A stretch of 64,000 bases of DNA from CAVQDV01 sp963711375 (GCA_963711375.1 CAVQDV010000005.1:930001-994000), one strand, 5' to 3'; positions 8,531 through 16,321 are shown, counted from the stretch's first letter. Program-made: numbers and translations. The notes: generated from the letters alone by a model not told the origin.

Positions 8531-9640
8531 ATGTCAAAGAAAAACCCACTTACTAAGATTGATGCAAAGCATCTCGAAGAGTTATTTCAGCGCGTTTCAG
8601 CTCATATCGTCACAGCCAAAAACCATGTAGCAACAACTATTGATACTGAAATGGTAAGAGCCTACTGGCTTTCTGGACGAGAAATCATCGTAGCAGAACA
8701 ACAAGGAGAAAAACGAGCCGACTATGGCAAAGAAGTCCTTAAAAACCTATCCGAAAAGCTTCAACGAGAGTTTGGCAAAGGATTTAGTATTTCAAACCTA
8801 ACTCAGATGCGAAAATTTTACATTATTTATCAACAAGTTAATTCCATTCAAAAATCGCACGCAGTGCGTGCGAAATCTGATATACCCACTTTTCAACCAA
8901 ATCTCGGCTGGACACACTATCGAATCCTAATGAGAATCGATAACCCTGAGGCGCGATCATTCTATGAGATCGAGTCTAGTGAGAATTGCTGGTCCTCTAG
9001 AATTCTCCAAAGGCAAGTTCACACTCTCCTCTATGACAGAATAGCAATGAGTAAAGACAAAAAGGGGCTAATAAAATTGGCTGAAAAAGGTCATGAAATC
9101 AATCAGCCCAGTGATGTCATAAAAAATCCTTTAGTATTAGAATTTTTGGGCATTCCACATACCCACCAAATAACGGAAAATAAGCTTGAATCCGCTCTAA
9201 TTTCACACATGCAATCTTTTTTACTTGAACTCGGAAAAGGATTTGCATTCGTTGGTCGCCAAAAAGCTGTTATTCTTAACGGAAAATATTATTACCCCGA
9301 CTTGGTTTTTTATCACACGATTTTAAAATGTTATTTGATAATTGATATTAAATTAGATGAACTTACTCACCGCGATTTAGGACAAATGCTTTTTTATGTA
9401 AATTATTATGATAAAGAATGTCGATCAGAAGGAGATAATCCAACAATTGGATTATTACTTTGCACTGAAAAAGATGATGCTCTAGTGAAATACACTCTTG
9501 ATGAAAAATCAAAGCAAATTTTCGCCAGTCGATATCAGTTTCATCTTCCTACTGAACAAGAATTAGCCTCGGAGCTTAAAAGAGAACGCGAATATATTGA
9601 AAGTAAATTAGAAGAATCAGAATTTGATAAAAATGAGTGA
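8531..9640 (+). CDS. yhcG: YhcG-family PD-(D/E)XK nuclease-like protein (DUF1016)
   Basis: The protein (369 residues from ATG 8531) has the two DUF1016 parts. The helical N-terminal part has YWLSGREIIVAEQQGEKRA and a GKGFSISNLTQMRKFY segment. The C-terminal PD-(D/E)XK fold has GKGFAFVGRQK, YYPDLVFYH, the catalytic-type IDIKLDE and DLGQMLFYVNYYD. The frame is open to 8483, but the protein aligns with its family from MSKKN. YhcG proteins are found near restriction and mobile genes and are thought to act on DNA; their role is not firm. A GC-rich palindrome sits between the two parts. No restriction or modification genes adjoin it here, so it looks like a lone accessory gene. Confidence 0.88.
   Translation: MSKKNPLTKIDAKHLEELFQRVSAHIVTAKNHVATTIDTEMVRAYWLSGREIIVAEQQGEKRADYGKEVLKNLSEKLQREFGKGFSISNLTQMRKFYIIYQQVNSIQKSHAVRAKSDIPTFQPNLGWTHYRILMRIDNPEARSFYEIESSENCWSSRILQRQVHTLLYDRIAMSKDKKGLIKLAEKGHEINQPSDVIKNPLVLEFLGIPHTHQITENKLESALISHMQSFLLELGKGFAFVGRQKAVILNGKYYYPDLVFYHTILKCYLIIDIKLDELTHRDLGQMLFYVNYYDKECRSEGDNPTIGLLLCTEKDDALVKYTLDEKSKQIFASRYQFHLPTEQELASELKREREYIESKLEESEFDKNE
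8855..8873. repeat. Short perfect palindrome inside yhcG
   Basis: TCGCACGC and GCGTGCGA form 8-bp arms around a 3-base loop, a GC-rich hairpin in an AT-rich gene. It encodes SHAVRAK, in frame, in the linker between the two DUF1016 domains. Confidence 0.7.
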
Positions 9641-9728
9641 TACTACTATTCATCCGATTTTTAATATTAAGGAGATATTCCAAAGTCGAAAAACTTGTAA
9701 CGGTATAACGAGTATTGCACAGCCCTAA
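9633..9728 (+). CDS. Possible 31-residue reading frame overlapping the yhcG end
   Basis: ATG 9633 overlaps the last 8 bases of yhcG and opens 31 codons (start MSDTTIHPIFNIKE) to TAA 9726. The arrangement would permit coupled translation, but nothing about the peptide is recognisable and there is no separate ribosome-binding site. It may be noise or the remnant of a lost partner gene. Confidence 0.25.
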   Translation: MSDTTIHPIFNIKEIFQSRKTCNGITSIAQP

Positions 9729-9935
9729 GATACTGAACTTTATGACACCCGGCCTTGCCGACAGATTGAAATAATTTTAATGTTCATGGGGTCCTTATCA
9801 ATCACATTTTCAATTCTCACAAAAACTTCTCCTTGTTAAATTTTAAATATTTATCATTATAAAAAATAAAATTCGATTTCAGCGGCTAAATGGTAGAATG
9901 TATCGTAGTTAGTGCTTGTTTTAAGTTATATTTTT

Positions 9936-9983
9936 GAGAGAAAATGTTTCCCCGTGGCCGCTATGTGGCCAGTGATTTCTCTC
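9936..9983. other. Two-tier hairpin in the yhcG-udp gap
   Basis: The gap from 9641 to 10044 is AT-rich with no convincing gene. Near its right end GAGAGAAA (9936-9943) pairs with TTTCTCTC (9976-9983), enclosing a second stem TGGCC/GGCCA (9955-9959 with 9967-9971). It lies 3' of the minus-strand udp-like gene and could stabilise or process its mRNA; no U-tract follows, so it is not a classical terminator. Confidence 0.4.
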
Positions 9984-10044
9984 ACTCTGTTTTCTACCAA
10001 AATATCTGGGCTGATTTTGAGCTGGTAGGACCTGCTCTGCAGTA

Positions 10045-10947
10045 CTAATTTGTCCCTGCAATGAGGGCGGGGTTCAGCGCAATTTTTTCTAAAGCCCAGG
10101 TAATCATTTTTTCGATGGAGGCAGCTGGATTTTTGCTGCTTGTGTTGTGGATTCGATTTACGACCGCGGTGCTGATGGAGCAGCAATCGTGGCCTAAGAG
10201 TTTTCCTAAGCCGTAAATATTGCTGGTTTCCATTTCTAGATTCACAATTCTTTGATGGTTGTGAGAGAAATTTTTTACGGTCGTCAAAAGATCCGGATGC
10301 GTTAATGCGGCCCGGACTTGCCTTCCTTGAGGACCATAAAAACCCGTGCAGGTGAAAGTAATTCCGGCATGCGCCTCTTTGGAAAATTTTTGAATTAAAT
10401 TCTCAGCGCCTTTTGCGACAATTAAATTTTCGACAACACAAAGTGAGGCGAAATGTTTTTTTAAAGCTGAGAATAATGCCTCATCTCGATCTTTAGCGCA
10501 ATCCGCATAAAACTTCAAAACACCGTCAAAAGAAAAGGCTTGATTCGCCACCAATAAACTGTCGACAGGAATATCTTCTTGCGCAGAACCTGTGGTCCCT
10601 AAGCGAATAAATTCCAATTTTGTAAGATTATTTTTTACCGTCCGAGTGGAAAGATCAACATTAAAAAGCGCATCGGCTTCATTCATGACAATGTCAATGT
10701 CGCCGGCGCCAATTCCTGTGGAAATGACAGAAATGGCTTTTTTACCGATAAATCCAGTGTGAGCTACAAATTCTCGTTTTTGTTTTTTTAAATCGACGCG
10801 ATCAAAATGTTTTGAAACTTCGGAAACTCGATCAGGATCACCGACTAAAATAATGGTTTTTGCTAATTCACCAGGTAATAAATTCAAGTGGTAAACGGAA
10901 CCATCTGGGTTTAAGATTAAATCCGCTTCTGAAATTTTTTTAGACAT
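10045..10947 (-). CDS. udp: Uridine-phosphorylase-like nucleoside phosphorylase (NP-I family)
   Basis: The 300-residue protein has the NP-I marks: the phosphate loop VGDPDRV, STGIGAGD, FIRLGTTGSAQEDI and, near the end, VNLEMETSNIYGLG (the ribose-binding EMET motif). It resembles E. coli Udp, which splits uridine to uracil and ribose-1-phosphate, but is about 45 residues longer. Nucleoside specificity cannot be fixed by eye, so the symbol is tentative. The frame opens from a GTG at 10986, but that would lie inside a terminator hairpin; ATG 10947 is preferred and fits the family start. It is separate from the cdd-punA-deoC operon and preceded by a long, structured leader. Confidence 0.85.
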   Translation of the reverse strand: MSKKISEADLILNPDGSVYHLNLLPGELAKTIILVGDPDRVSEVSKHFDRVDLKKQKREFVAHTGFIGKKAISVISTGIGAGDIDIVMNEADALFNVDLSTRTVKNNLTKLEFIRLGTTGSAQEDIPVDSLLVANQAFSFDGVLKFYADCAKDRDEALFSALKKHFASLCVVENLIVAKGAENLIQKFSKEAHAGITFTCTGFYGPQGRQVRAALTHPDLLTTVKNFSHNHQRIVNLEMETSNIYGLGKLLGHDCCSISTAVVNRIHNTSSKNPAASIEKMITWALEKIALNPALIAGTN

Positions 10948-10964
10948 AAAACTATTTTTCTCAA

Positions 10965-10991
10965 ATAAAAAAGGGGTGAATTTCACCCCTT
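10965..10991 (-). terminator. Intrinsic terminator / attenuator just upstream of the udp-like start
   Basis: On the minus strand AAGGGGTGAA and TTCACCCCTT form a perfect 10-bp stem with a one-base loop (10991-10971), followed by TTTTTTATTT. It ends only about 18 bases before ATG 10947, so any transcript from the upstream leader must read through it to express the gene. Confidence 0.75.
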
Positions 10992-11140
10992 CGCTCCGGC
11001 CTTCCTTACCTTTAGGCCCTATCCTTAGAGCCCTCTCATTCCTTGAGATAATCTATCCGTAGAGTGGTCAAGCCTTTGAAGTTCATCCCTTAACTTAGGA
11101 CCTAATGTAACACCTAGGGTTTCTCAAACAAGGGGCTAAT
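10992..11140 (-). ncRNA. Putative structured leader RNA or small RNA upstream of udp
   Basis: No gene is coded in 10948-11404. Read on the minus strand, this part can fold: GGCTCTA/TAGGGCC (11032-11015) makes a 7-bp stem (one G-U) with a 4-base loop. A competing long-range pairing joins AGCCC..TTGAGA (11137-11122) to TCTCAA..GGGCT (11048-11029). The two share bases and so exclude each other, and the strong terminator follows. This is the layout of a cis-regulatory leader, or of a terminated small RNA of about 170 bases. I find no match to known riboswitch, 6S or SRP motifs and no clear promoter. Confidence 0.35.
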
Positions 11141-11240
11141 ATAATACCCATGGCCTTCAACCAGAGGTCCTACAAAGAGCATTTCTTATTTTATATTAAA
11201 AAACAAAAGCTTATATTAATTTTGAGGCTGCATTTCACTT

Positions 11241-11265
11241 AAAAATAGCGCAAGTTTTCGCGCTA
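11241..11265 (-). terminator. Second terminator-like hairpin further upstream on the minus strand
   Basis: TAGCGC and GCGCTA (11265-11260 and 11251-11246) flank an 8-base loop, and TTTTT follows on the minus strand. No minus-strand gene lies upstream of it within the gap. Confidence 0.4.
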
Positions 11266-11371
11266 GTTTCTCACAATGGCTTGAGATATCTCGCACACAA
11301 GAGGCCCTTCTTTATCACTTACTTAGGGATTTTAGGGGAAGGGGAGAATGGTTGTCTTGAATGCTTTAAGC

Positions 11372-11377
11372 TATACT
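11372..11377 (+). promoter_or_regulatory. -10 box before the dienelactone hydrolase, sigmaS-like
   Basis: TATACT is set in GCTATACTT, close to the extended -10 preferred by RpoS. No -35 stands at 17 bases. Transcription from here would begin near 11384, after the in-frame ATG at 11348, supporting the start at 11405. Confidence 0.4.
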
Positions 11378-11404
11378 TCCGCTTTTACTCAAGGAGACCT
11401 CATT

Positions 11405-12115
11405 ATGCGCACGGAAAAAATTTCTTACCAACATGCTGACACAAAATTCGAAGGATTTCTCGCTTATGATTCTAGCACTAGCGAAAAAAAACCGGCTGTA
11501 TTGATTGCTCATGCCTGGGCGGGCCGTGATAGTTTTGTCTGTGAAAAAGCGGAAATGCTTGCGAACTTAGGGTATGTGGGTTTTGCCATGGATGTCTATG
11601 GTAAAGGAATTACCGGAAAAAACACGGAAGAAAATTCTAAATTAATGACACCATTAGTTGAAAATCGCCGAGAATTACGAGATCGTTTAAGGGCCGCTTA
11701 TGAAACGGTAAAACAACTACCTATGGTTGATGAAAAAAATATGGCCGCTATGGGATTTTGTTTTGGTGGTCTATGCGCTTTAGATATGGCCCGCGAGGGA
11801 CTCGATTTAAAAGGCGTGATCAGTTTTCACGGATTATTATTTGCCGCAGACAAAATTCCAAATCAAAAAATTAATGCAAAAATATTGGCTCTTACTGGCT
11901 TTGATGATCCCATGGTGCCGCCCGAGTTAATTGCTGCATTTGGAAAAGAAATGACGGCTGCTAAGGCGGATTGGCAAATTCATATTTATGGAAATACGAA
12001 GCATGCTTTTACAAATCCACAGGCTCATGACGAAAACTTAGGATTGGTCTACAATAAAAATGCTGATGTGGATTCAAAAGAAACGATGAAGCGATTTTTA
12101 AAAGAATTATTCTGA
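11405..12115 (+). CDS. Dienelactone hydrolase family protein
   Basis: The 236-residue alpha/beta hydrolase has the DLH-type triad: the nucleophile cysteine in GFCFGG (C119), the aspartate in GFDDPMVP (about D167) and the histidine in KHAFT (H200). A loop AHAWAGRD stands where the oxyanion region lies. DLH enzymes open lactone rings, but many members act on other esters, so the substrate is unknown. AAGGAG lies 9 bases before ATG 11405; the upstream in-frame ATG 11348 would add residues not found in the family. A terminator-like hairpin follows the stop by about 10 bases. Confidence 0.9.
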   Translation: MRTEKISYQHADTKFEGFLAYDSSTSEKKPAVLIAHAWAGRDSFVCEKAEMLANLGYVGFAMDVYGKGITGKNTEENSKLMTPLVENRRELRDRLRAAYETVKQLPMVDEKNMAAMGFCFGGLCALDMAREGLDLKGVISFHGLLFAADKIPNQKINAKILALTGFDDPMVPPELIAAFGKEMTAAKADWQIHIYGNTKHAFTNPQAHDENLGLVYNKNADVDSKETMKRFLKELF

Positions 12116-12116
12116 C

Positions 12117-12146
12117 AAAAAAAAAGGCGGGGAGAGGGGCCCCGCC
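12117..12146 (-). terminator. Intrinsic terminator of the DUF2975-XRE operon, probably bidirectional
   Basis: GGCGGGG (12126-12132) and CCCCGCC (12140-12146) form a 7-bp all-GC stem with a 7-base loop. On the minus strand nine T residues follow (12125-12117); on the plus strand only a short T run follows. It separates two convergent units. Confidence 0.85.
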
Positions 12147-12185
12147 CTTTAGCTTCCTTACTACGTACCACAAAGAAACGTAACA

Positions 12186-12407
12186 CTACTCCAAAATTAA
12201 ATCTTTCGATGCAAATTCTAAAATATCACCTGGTTGACAACCCAAGACATGACAAATGCTACTTAGGGTTTCAAAACGAATGGCTCTCGCCTTACCCGTT
12301 TTCAAAATTGAGAGATTTTGCTCGGTGATTCCAATAGCTTCCGCCAGCTCCTTTGAACGCATTTTTTTCTTAGCTAGCATTACATCCAAGTTTACAACTA
12401 TTGCCAT
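12186..12407 (-). CDS. XRE-family HTH regulator (YozG type)
   Basis: The 73-residue protein is a lone helix-turn-helix: RSKELAEAIGITEQNLSILKTG gives the two DNA-reading helices and a C-terminal GCQPGDILEF closes the fold. Proteins of this short type, beginning with an hydrophobic strand and followed by NLDVMLAKKKM, are regularly found next to DUF2975 membrane proteins. It starts 2 bases after the stop of that partner. I infer that the pair works as a membrane-linked regulatory unit; its signal is unknown. Confidence 0.85.
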   Translation of the reverse strand: MAIVVNLDVMLAKKKMRSKELAEAIGITEQNLSILKTGKARAIRFETLSSICHVLGCQPGDILEFASKDLILE

Positions 12408-12409
12408 TA

Positions 12410-12964
12410 TTACACCGTGTAAATGTTTTCTTCGTAGATTCTATGGCCTTCTTCCATGATCCACGAAATAAGAATAATCAGGATCGCCACGACGACAGAC
12501 ATGAGCTTCGGAATAGTGAAGATCACGGCATAGCCGGCGTGAAGTCCATGCGGAAAACCATAAGTCATTGTCGCGCTTAGCATAAAGGTATAAATGGGCT
12601 CAACGACCTGATTCAGTAACATCATCCAACCAATGCGTCGCGTATAACGCACGCAGCCTATCGAAAAAATCTGGCTGGATTGATACAAGCGAAACAAACG
12701 AATCAAAAAATACAAAATGGACATGTAGATAAGAATCGGAATCATATTGATCATGAAACCAAAAATTTTGATTGCGGTGGAGAGTGTGTCCACGTCGGGA
12801 AGCATGGGTAAGGTTTCAGGCCATGGAAAAACGGCGATGGGCATCCATGGGCCAAAGGGATAGCCGTTGCTTAACCAATACACGATGGTGTAAATCGGTA
12901 GCAAGACGAGTAAAAATGTAAAAAGGTAACGGAGTATACCACTGACAACTTTGATTCTGTCCAT
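12410..12964 (-). CDS. DUF2975 membrane protein
   Basis: The 184-residue protein has four membrane segments, near residues 10-30, 66-90, 110-130 and 148-168, with a RLFRLYQSSQIFS loop typical of DUF2975. It is partnered with the XRE regulator immediately downstream, an arrangement seen widely. Function is not known; a role in holding or modulating the regulator is inference. Confidence 0.8.
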   Translation of the reverse strand: MDRIKVVSGILRYLFTFLLVLLPIYTIVYWLSNGYPFGPWMPIAVFPWPETLPMLPDVDTLSTAIKIFGFMINMIPILIYMSILYFLIRLFRLYQSSQIFSIGCVRYTRRIGWMMLLNQVVEPIYTFMLSATMTYGFPHGLHAGYAVIFTIPKLMSVVVAILIILISWIMEEGHRIYEENIYTV

Positions 12965-13000
12965 ATTAGGGCCTGCCCGTTTATTGTCTGAACTGGGGGT

Positions 13001-13029
13001 AATATAACATGGGTTTTATCGAAAAACAA
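13001..13029 (-). promoter_or_regulatory. Sigma70 promoter for the DUF2975-XRE operon
   Basis: On the minus strand TTGTTT (13029-13024), 17 bases, then TATATT (13006-13001), giving a leader of about 30 bases. Confidence 0.6.
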
Positions 13030-13050
13030 TAAGAATTTATTAGGATGGAG

Positions 13051-13183
13051 TTCCAAATTATGATTTTTAAAAGCCCAGAGGAGGGGTATTTCTCCTCTCA
13101 TGACTCGTCGGCCTCCGGCCTCCTGTGCTTTACTTCGCTACGAAATACCCCTCCTCTGGACTTTTAAAAATCATAATTTGGAA
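13051..13183. repeat. Large near-perfect inverted repeat (42-bp arms)
   Basis: Bases 13051-13092 and 13142-13183 are inverted copies of each other over 42 positions with one mismatch (a G-U in RNA), separated by 49 bases that include a smaller GGCC-rich hairpin. The arms begin and end with TTCCAAATTATGATTTTT and its complement. It sits between rsmE and the DUF2975 operon, both on the minus strand. It has no U-tract after either arm. It resembles a non-coding palindromic or MITE-like element. No copies of the arms were noticed elsewhere in the window. Confidence 0.85.
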
Positions 13184-13242
13184 CGGGTGGAGGGGATCGG
13201 GGAGAAACCCCGGAAAGGAGTGCTGAGGGTGGCATAACGGAA

Positions 13243-13974
13243 TCAGAGATCTCCGAAATAATTTTGGAGAAGAGCGGCAGCTATTATTCCGGCTGTTTCT
13301 GTTCGGAGAATTCTAGGGCCTAGGGAGATTCGCTTGGCTCCTGCATCGATGGCCGCTGAAATTTCGGCTTCTGAGAAGCCGCCTTCTGGACCTATAAGCA
13401 AGACAATAAGGCATTCGGGCAGGGATAGCGTTTTAATGGGCTCACCCCCTTCTGTATCACCAATCAGCAAGGTTCCTTGAGATGGGATAAACGATTGCAA
13501 AAGGTGTCCAAAATGCACCGGATTTTTGATTTGGGGAATCGCGGTGCGGCCGGACTGTTCGGCCGCGCTGATGGCAATGGCTTGCCAATGCGCTATTTTT
13601 TTTTCGGCCCTGTCTTCTGGTAATTTAACTGTGCAAAATTCGGTGAACATCGGTTGAATCGTTTGGATGCCCAATTCTGTTGCTTTTTGGATGGTGTAGT
13701 CCATGCGTTCACCACGAGACATACCTTGCGCTAAAATGATCGGCAATGGCGATTCTCGATTTACGGCTAAAAAATTATGAACGCTTAAAATAGCGGAATT
13801 TTTTTTAATTTCATCAATGCGACATTCATATTCACCACCTTCCCCATTAAAAATAATGACGGGCTCTTCCAAGTTCATTCGCAAAACATTGATGAGATGA
13901 TGGCTTTGTTCCTTTGGCAAAAGCAAGCGCTCTGCCAATGCAATTGGTCCCGGATAATATATTCTCGTTTTCAT
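13243..13974 (-). CDS. rsmE: 16S rRNA m3U1498 methyltransferase
   Basis: The 243-residue SPOUT enzyme methylates N3 of U1498 in 16S rRNA. An N-terminal PUA-like part (HHLINVLRM) is followed by the knotted SAM-binding domain, with EQSGR (139-143), GPEGGF (195-200) and LGPRILRTETA (218-228). Length and motifs are ordinary. It starts at ATG 13974, divergent from the phosphatase gene. Confidence 0.96.
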   Translation of the reverse strand: MKTRIYYPGPIALAERLLLPKEQSHHLINVLRMNLEEPVIIFNGEGGEYECRIDEIKKNSAILSVHNFLAVNRESPLPIILAQGMSRGERMDYTIQKATELGIQTIQPMFTEFCTVKLPEDRAEKKIAHWQAIAISAAEQSGRTAIPQIKNPVHFGHLLQSFIPSQGTLLIGDTEGGEPIKTLSLPECLIVLLIGPEGGFSEAEISAAIDAGAKRISLGPRILRTETAGIIAAALLQNYFGDL

Positions 13975-14057
13975 AGTAAAGTATTCTCTCTTATTTTCCG
14001 TTTTTTGTCTCTTATCATTTCACCGTTCCGCTAGAAAAAGCGAAATTAATTTTTCCC

Positions 14058-14125
14058 TTGAAAAATTCGGCCTAAAATGGCATAGTTTGCTCGAATTTGC
14101 ATTCCAATTCTTAAGAAAATATTAA
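14058..14125 (+). promoter_or_regulatory. Two tandem promoter candidates for the HAD phosphatase
   Basis: TTGAAA (14058) with CATAGT (14081), and TTGCAT (14097) with TATTAA (14120), both with 17-base spacers. The second would leave a leader of only about 7 bases before ATG 14139, so the first is the better candidate. Confidence 0.45.
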
Positions 14126-14138
14126 CACTAGGTGGCCT

Positions 14139-14810
14139 ATGAAATGTTATTTCCAATTTCTACTTTTAGCAGCACTCCTTTCAATTTCGTACATCGCAGA
14201 GGCATCGCCTGAACCTGGTAATTTATCTTTCGTGAAAAATGAATTAAAAACTTATCATGATTCAGGTAAATATAGTGACGATATTTCACGAACCGTTAAT
14301 CAGGCAATGAGCTATTTGCGTTTTCGCGTGAATCAAAATGATCGCTTAACGAATCCAAAAAAATTAGCGATTGTTTTGGATATCGATGAAACCTCTCTTT
14401 CCAATTATAATGACATGCTTCGATTAAACTTTGGCGGCACACCAAAAGATGTCGATCGCGCAGAAGGTGCAGGACATGATCCAGCGATCGAACAAACCCT
14501 CGCGCTTTATAATTTCGCGAAGCAACATCATATTGCGGTATTTTTTATTACGGGTCGTCATCCGGATATTCGGCAAAATACAATTACAAATTTGACTGCC
14601 ACTGGTTTTAAAGACTGGGAAGATCTTTATATGAAACCAGCGGATTATAATAAAAAGTCTGTAGTGCCTTTCAAAAGTCACGTGCGTAAAGAAATTGCCG
14701 CAAAAGGTTATGACATTGTGCTGAATGTTGGTGATCAAGAAAGTGACTTAAAAGGTGGCTATTCTGACATGGCCTTTAAGCTGCCCGACCCTTATTATTA
14801 TATTGGCTAA
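14139..14810 (+). CDS. Secreted HAD-family acid phosphatase (class B / plant VSP-like)
   Basis: The 223-residue protein has a signal peptide (residues 1 to about 22: Lys, long hydrophobic run, AEA site). It has the HAD motifs: the nucleophile pair in VLDIDETSLSN (D81, D83), ITGRH (137-141) and the metal-binding GDQESD (198-203). It belongs to the HAD IIIB acid phosphatases, which dephosphorylate nucleotides or small organic phosphates in the periplasm or outer membrane. No lipobox cysteine is clear at the cleavage site. It converges with manC, sharing 4 bases. In an organism with nucleoside salvage it may supply nucleosides, which is inference. Confidence 0.88.
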   Translation: MKCYFQFLLLAALLSISYIAEASPEPGNLSFVKNELKTYHDSGKYSDDISRTVNQAMSYLRFRVNQNDRLTNPKKLAIVLDIDETSLSNYNDMLRLNFGGTPKDVDRAEGAGHDPAIEQTLALYNFAKQHHIAVFFITGRHPDIRQNTITNLTATGFKDWEDLYMKPADYNKKSVVPFKSHVRKEIAAKGYDIVLNVGDQESDLKGGYSDMAFKLPDPYYYIG

Positions 14811-16243
14811 TCTATTTCGGTTTTGCGACCATATTGGTCTAGGTAGCGAACAATATCATCTTCACCCAGATAATTTCCGGATTGAACTTCAATAACGTGA
14901 AGGGGTTTATTTCCAATATTTGATAAGCGGTGTATCGCTTTAGCCGGAATATACGTCGATTCGTTCGCATTTAAAATAAAAGTTTCTTCATTGCGAATAA
15001 CTTCTGCAACGCCTTCCACAACCACCCAATGCTCGGCACGATGTTCGTGCTTTTGCAGCGAAATTTTTCCACCCACTTTTAAAATGATGTGTTTTACCTG
15101 GAAATTATGGCTTGTCGCAATCGATTCGTAGGAACCCCAAGGACGATGCATTTTTTGATGGCAATCAGCCACAGTTGAATGTTGTTCCTGGAGACGTTTC
15201 ACAATTTTTCTAACATCTTGAGTGTGATTTTTATGCGCGATTAATACCGCATCCTTCGTTTCGACTATCACTTGATCGTCAATGCCCACAACAGCAAGAA
15301 GGCGACTTTCCGAGTGCATATAACAATTGTGCGCATTTTCGTAAATAACATCGCCTCGGATAACATTGCCATTTTGATCTGCGGGTAAAACATCGGCCAA
15401 GGAACTCCAATCGCCAACATCAGTCCAATCGGTATTGAGCGGAGTAACACAGGCATTTTTGGTTTTTTCCATTATGGCATAATCTACGGAAACGTCCGGA
15501 CAATTTTGATATTCTTCTGGAATTCGTACATAATCTTTTCCAATATAGGCTGATTTATACGATGTTTCGCAGACTTTGCTAATTTCGGGAGCGTGTTGTT
15601 TCAATTCATGTAAATACACATCCGCTTGAAATAAAAATAAGCCACTGTTCCAAAAATATTTTCCATCCTTAAGGTAATTTTCTGCAGTTTCTGGATCTGG
15701 TTTTTCTGTAAATTGCTCTACTTTATAAATATTTTTGTCAACACATTCACCTATTTTAATGTAACCATATCCCGTGTGTGGTTTCGTTGGTTTCACGCCA
15801 AAAGTGAGCAGGCAATTTTCTGGGAAATTATTGACTAAAGAGTGTATTTTTTCAGAAAATGCTTCGGTGTCGTGTATCAGATGATCGGCAGGCATAATGA
15901 GAAGCAGCGCTTTTTCACCATGCAATTCGCGAGCGCGATGAGCCGCCAGCGCGATGGCGGCAGCTGTGTTTCTTCCGGAGGGCTCTAGAATCATTTCATA
16001 GGAATTTAAGCCAAAATTTTGCAATTGTTCTGCGGATACAAAATAATTGTCTTCGTTAATGACCAAAATTGGCGCGCTAACATTGGTAGTGTGGCTCAGG
16101 CCCTGCACCCGAAGCAGAGTAGATTGCAAAAGGGATCGATCATCGACCAGATTGATCATTTGCTTTGGGTAAGATTTGCGCGACATAGGCCACAGACGGC
16201 TTCCAAAACCCCCGGATAAAATAACTGGGACTAAAACTTTCAT
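14807..16243 (-). CDS. manC: Mannose-1-phosphate guanylyltransferase / mannose-6-phosphate isomerase
   Basis: The 478-residue bifunctional enzyme opens with the nucleotidyltransferase signature VILSGGFGSRLWPMSRKSYPKQ (within 7-28), and has MPADHLI and the sugar-site FTEKPD. The C-terminal cupin isomerase domain carries HRPWGSYE and the metal ligands in QKHEHRAEHW. It makes GDP-mannose from fructose-6-phosphate-derived mannose-6-phosphate (with a phosphomannomutase, not in the window). It is the leftmost gene of the polysaccharide region, divergent from wbpA. The signature begins at residue 7, so the start is firm, and it lies almost on the predicted transcription start. Confidence 0.95.
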   Translation of the reverse strand: MKVLVPVILSGGFGSRLWPMSRKSYPKQMINLVDDRSLLQSTLLRVQGLSHTTNVSAPILVINEDNYFVSAEQLQNFGLNSYEMILEPSGRNTAAAIALAAHRARELHGEKALLLIMPADHLIHDTEAFSEKIHSLVNNFPENCLLTFGVKPTKPHTGYGYIKIGECVDKNIYKVEQFTEKPDPETAENYLKDGKYFWNSGLFLFQADVYLHELKQHAPEISKVCETSYKSAYIGKDYVRIPEEYQNCPDVSVDYAIMEKTKNACVTPLNTDWTDVGDWSSLADVLPADQNGNVIRGDVIYENAHNCYMHSESRLLAVVGIDDQVIVETKDAVLIAHKNHTQDVRKIVKRLQEQHSTVADCHQKMHRPWGSYESIATSHNFQVKHIILKVGGKISLQKHEHRAEHWVVVEGVAEVIRNEETFILNANESTYIPAKAIHRLSNIGNKPLHVIEVQSGNYLGEDDIVRYLDQYGRKTEID

Positions 16244-16249
16244 GCGTGA

Positions 16250-16278
16250 ATCATATCGGAAGATTTTTGCATTGACAA
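16250..16278 (-). promoter_or_regulatory. Sigma70 promoter for manC, predicted leaderless
   Basis: On the minus strand TTGTCA (16278-16273), 17 bases, TATGAT (16255-16250). Only 6 bases separate the -10 box from the A of the manC ATG, so transcription should start at or next to the start codon. Confidence 0.7.
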
Positions 16279-16292
16279 TTGCTGCTTGCCAT

Positions 16293-16321
16293 TTGACGGT
16301 GCTTATGGTGGCTGTTACAAT
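16293..16321 (+). promoter_or_regulatory. Sigma70 promoter for the wbpABDE operon
   Basis: TTGACG (16293-16298), exactly 17 bases, TACAAT (16316-16321); both boxes are 5/6. Leader of about 30 bases to ATG 16358. The same two hexamers recur before wzm. Confidence 0.8.

Noticed and set aside
10948..10986. Earlier GTG start for the udp-like gene
   Set aside because: It would lie inside the perfect terminator stem, adds 13 residues not seen in the family, and ATG 10947 fits the family start.
10992..11160. 6S RNA, SRP RNA or RNase P RNA in the udp leader
   Set aside because: No conserved core motif of any of the three was found, and the 5' and 3' ends do not close as 6S RNA does.
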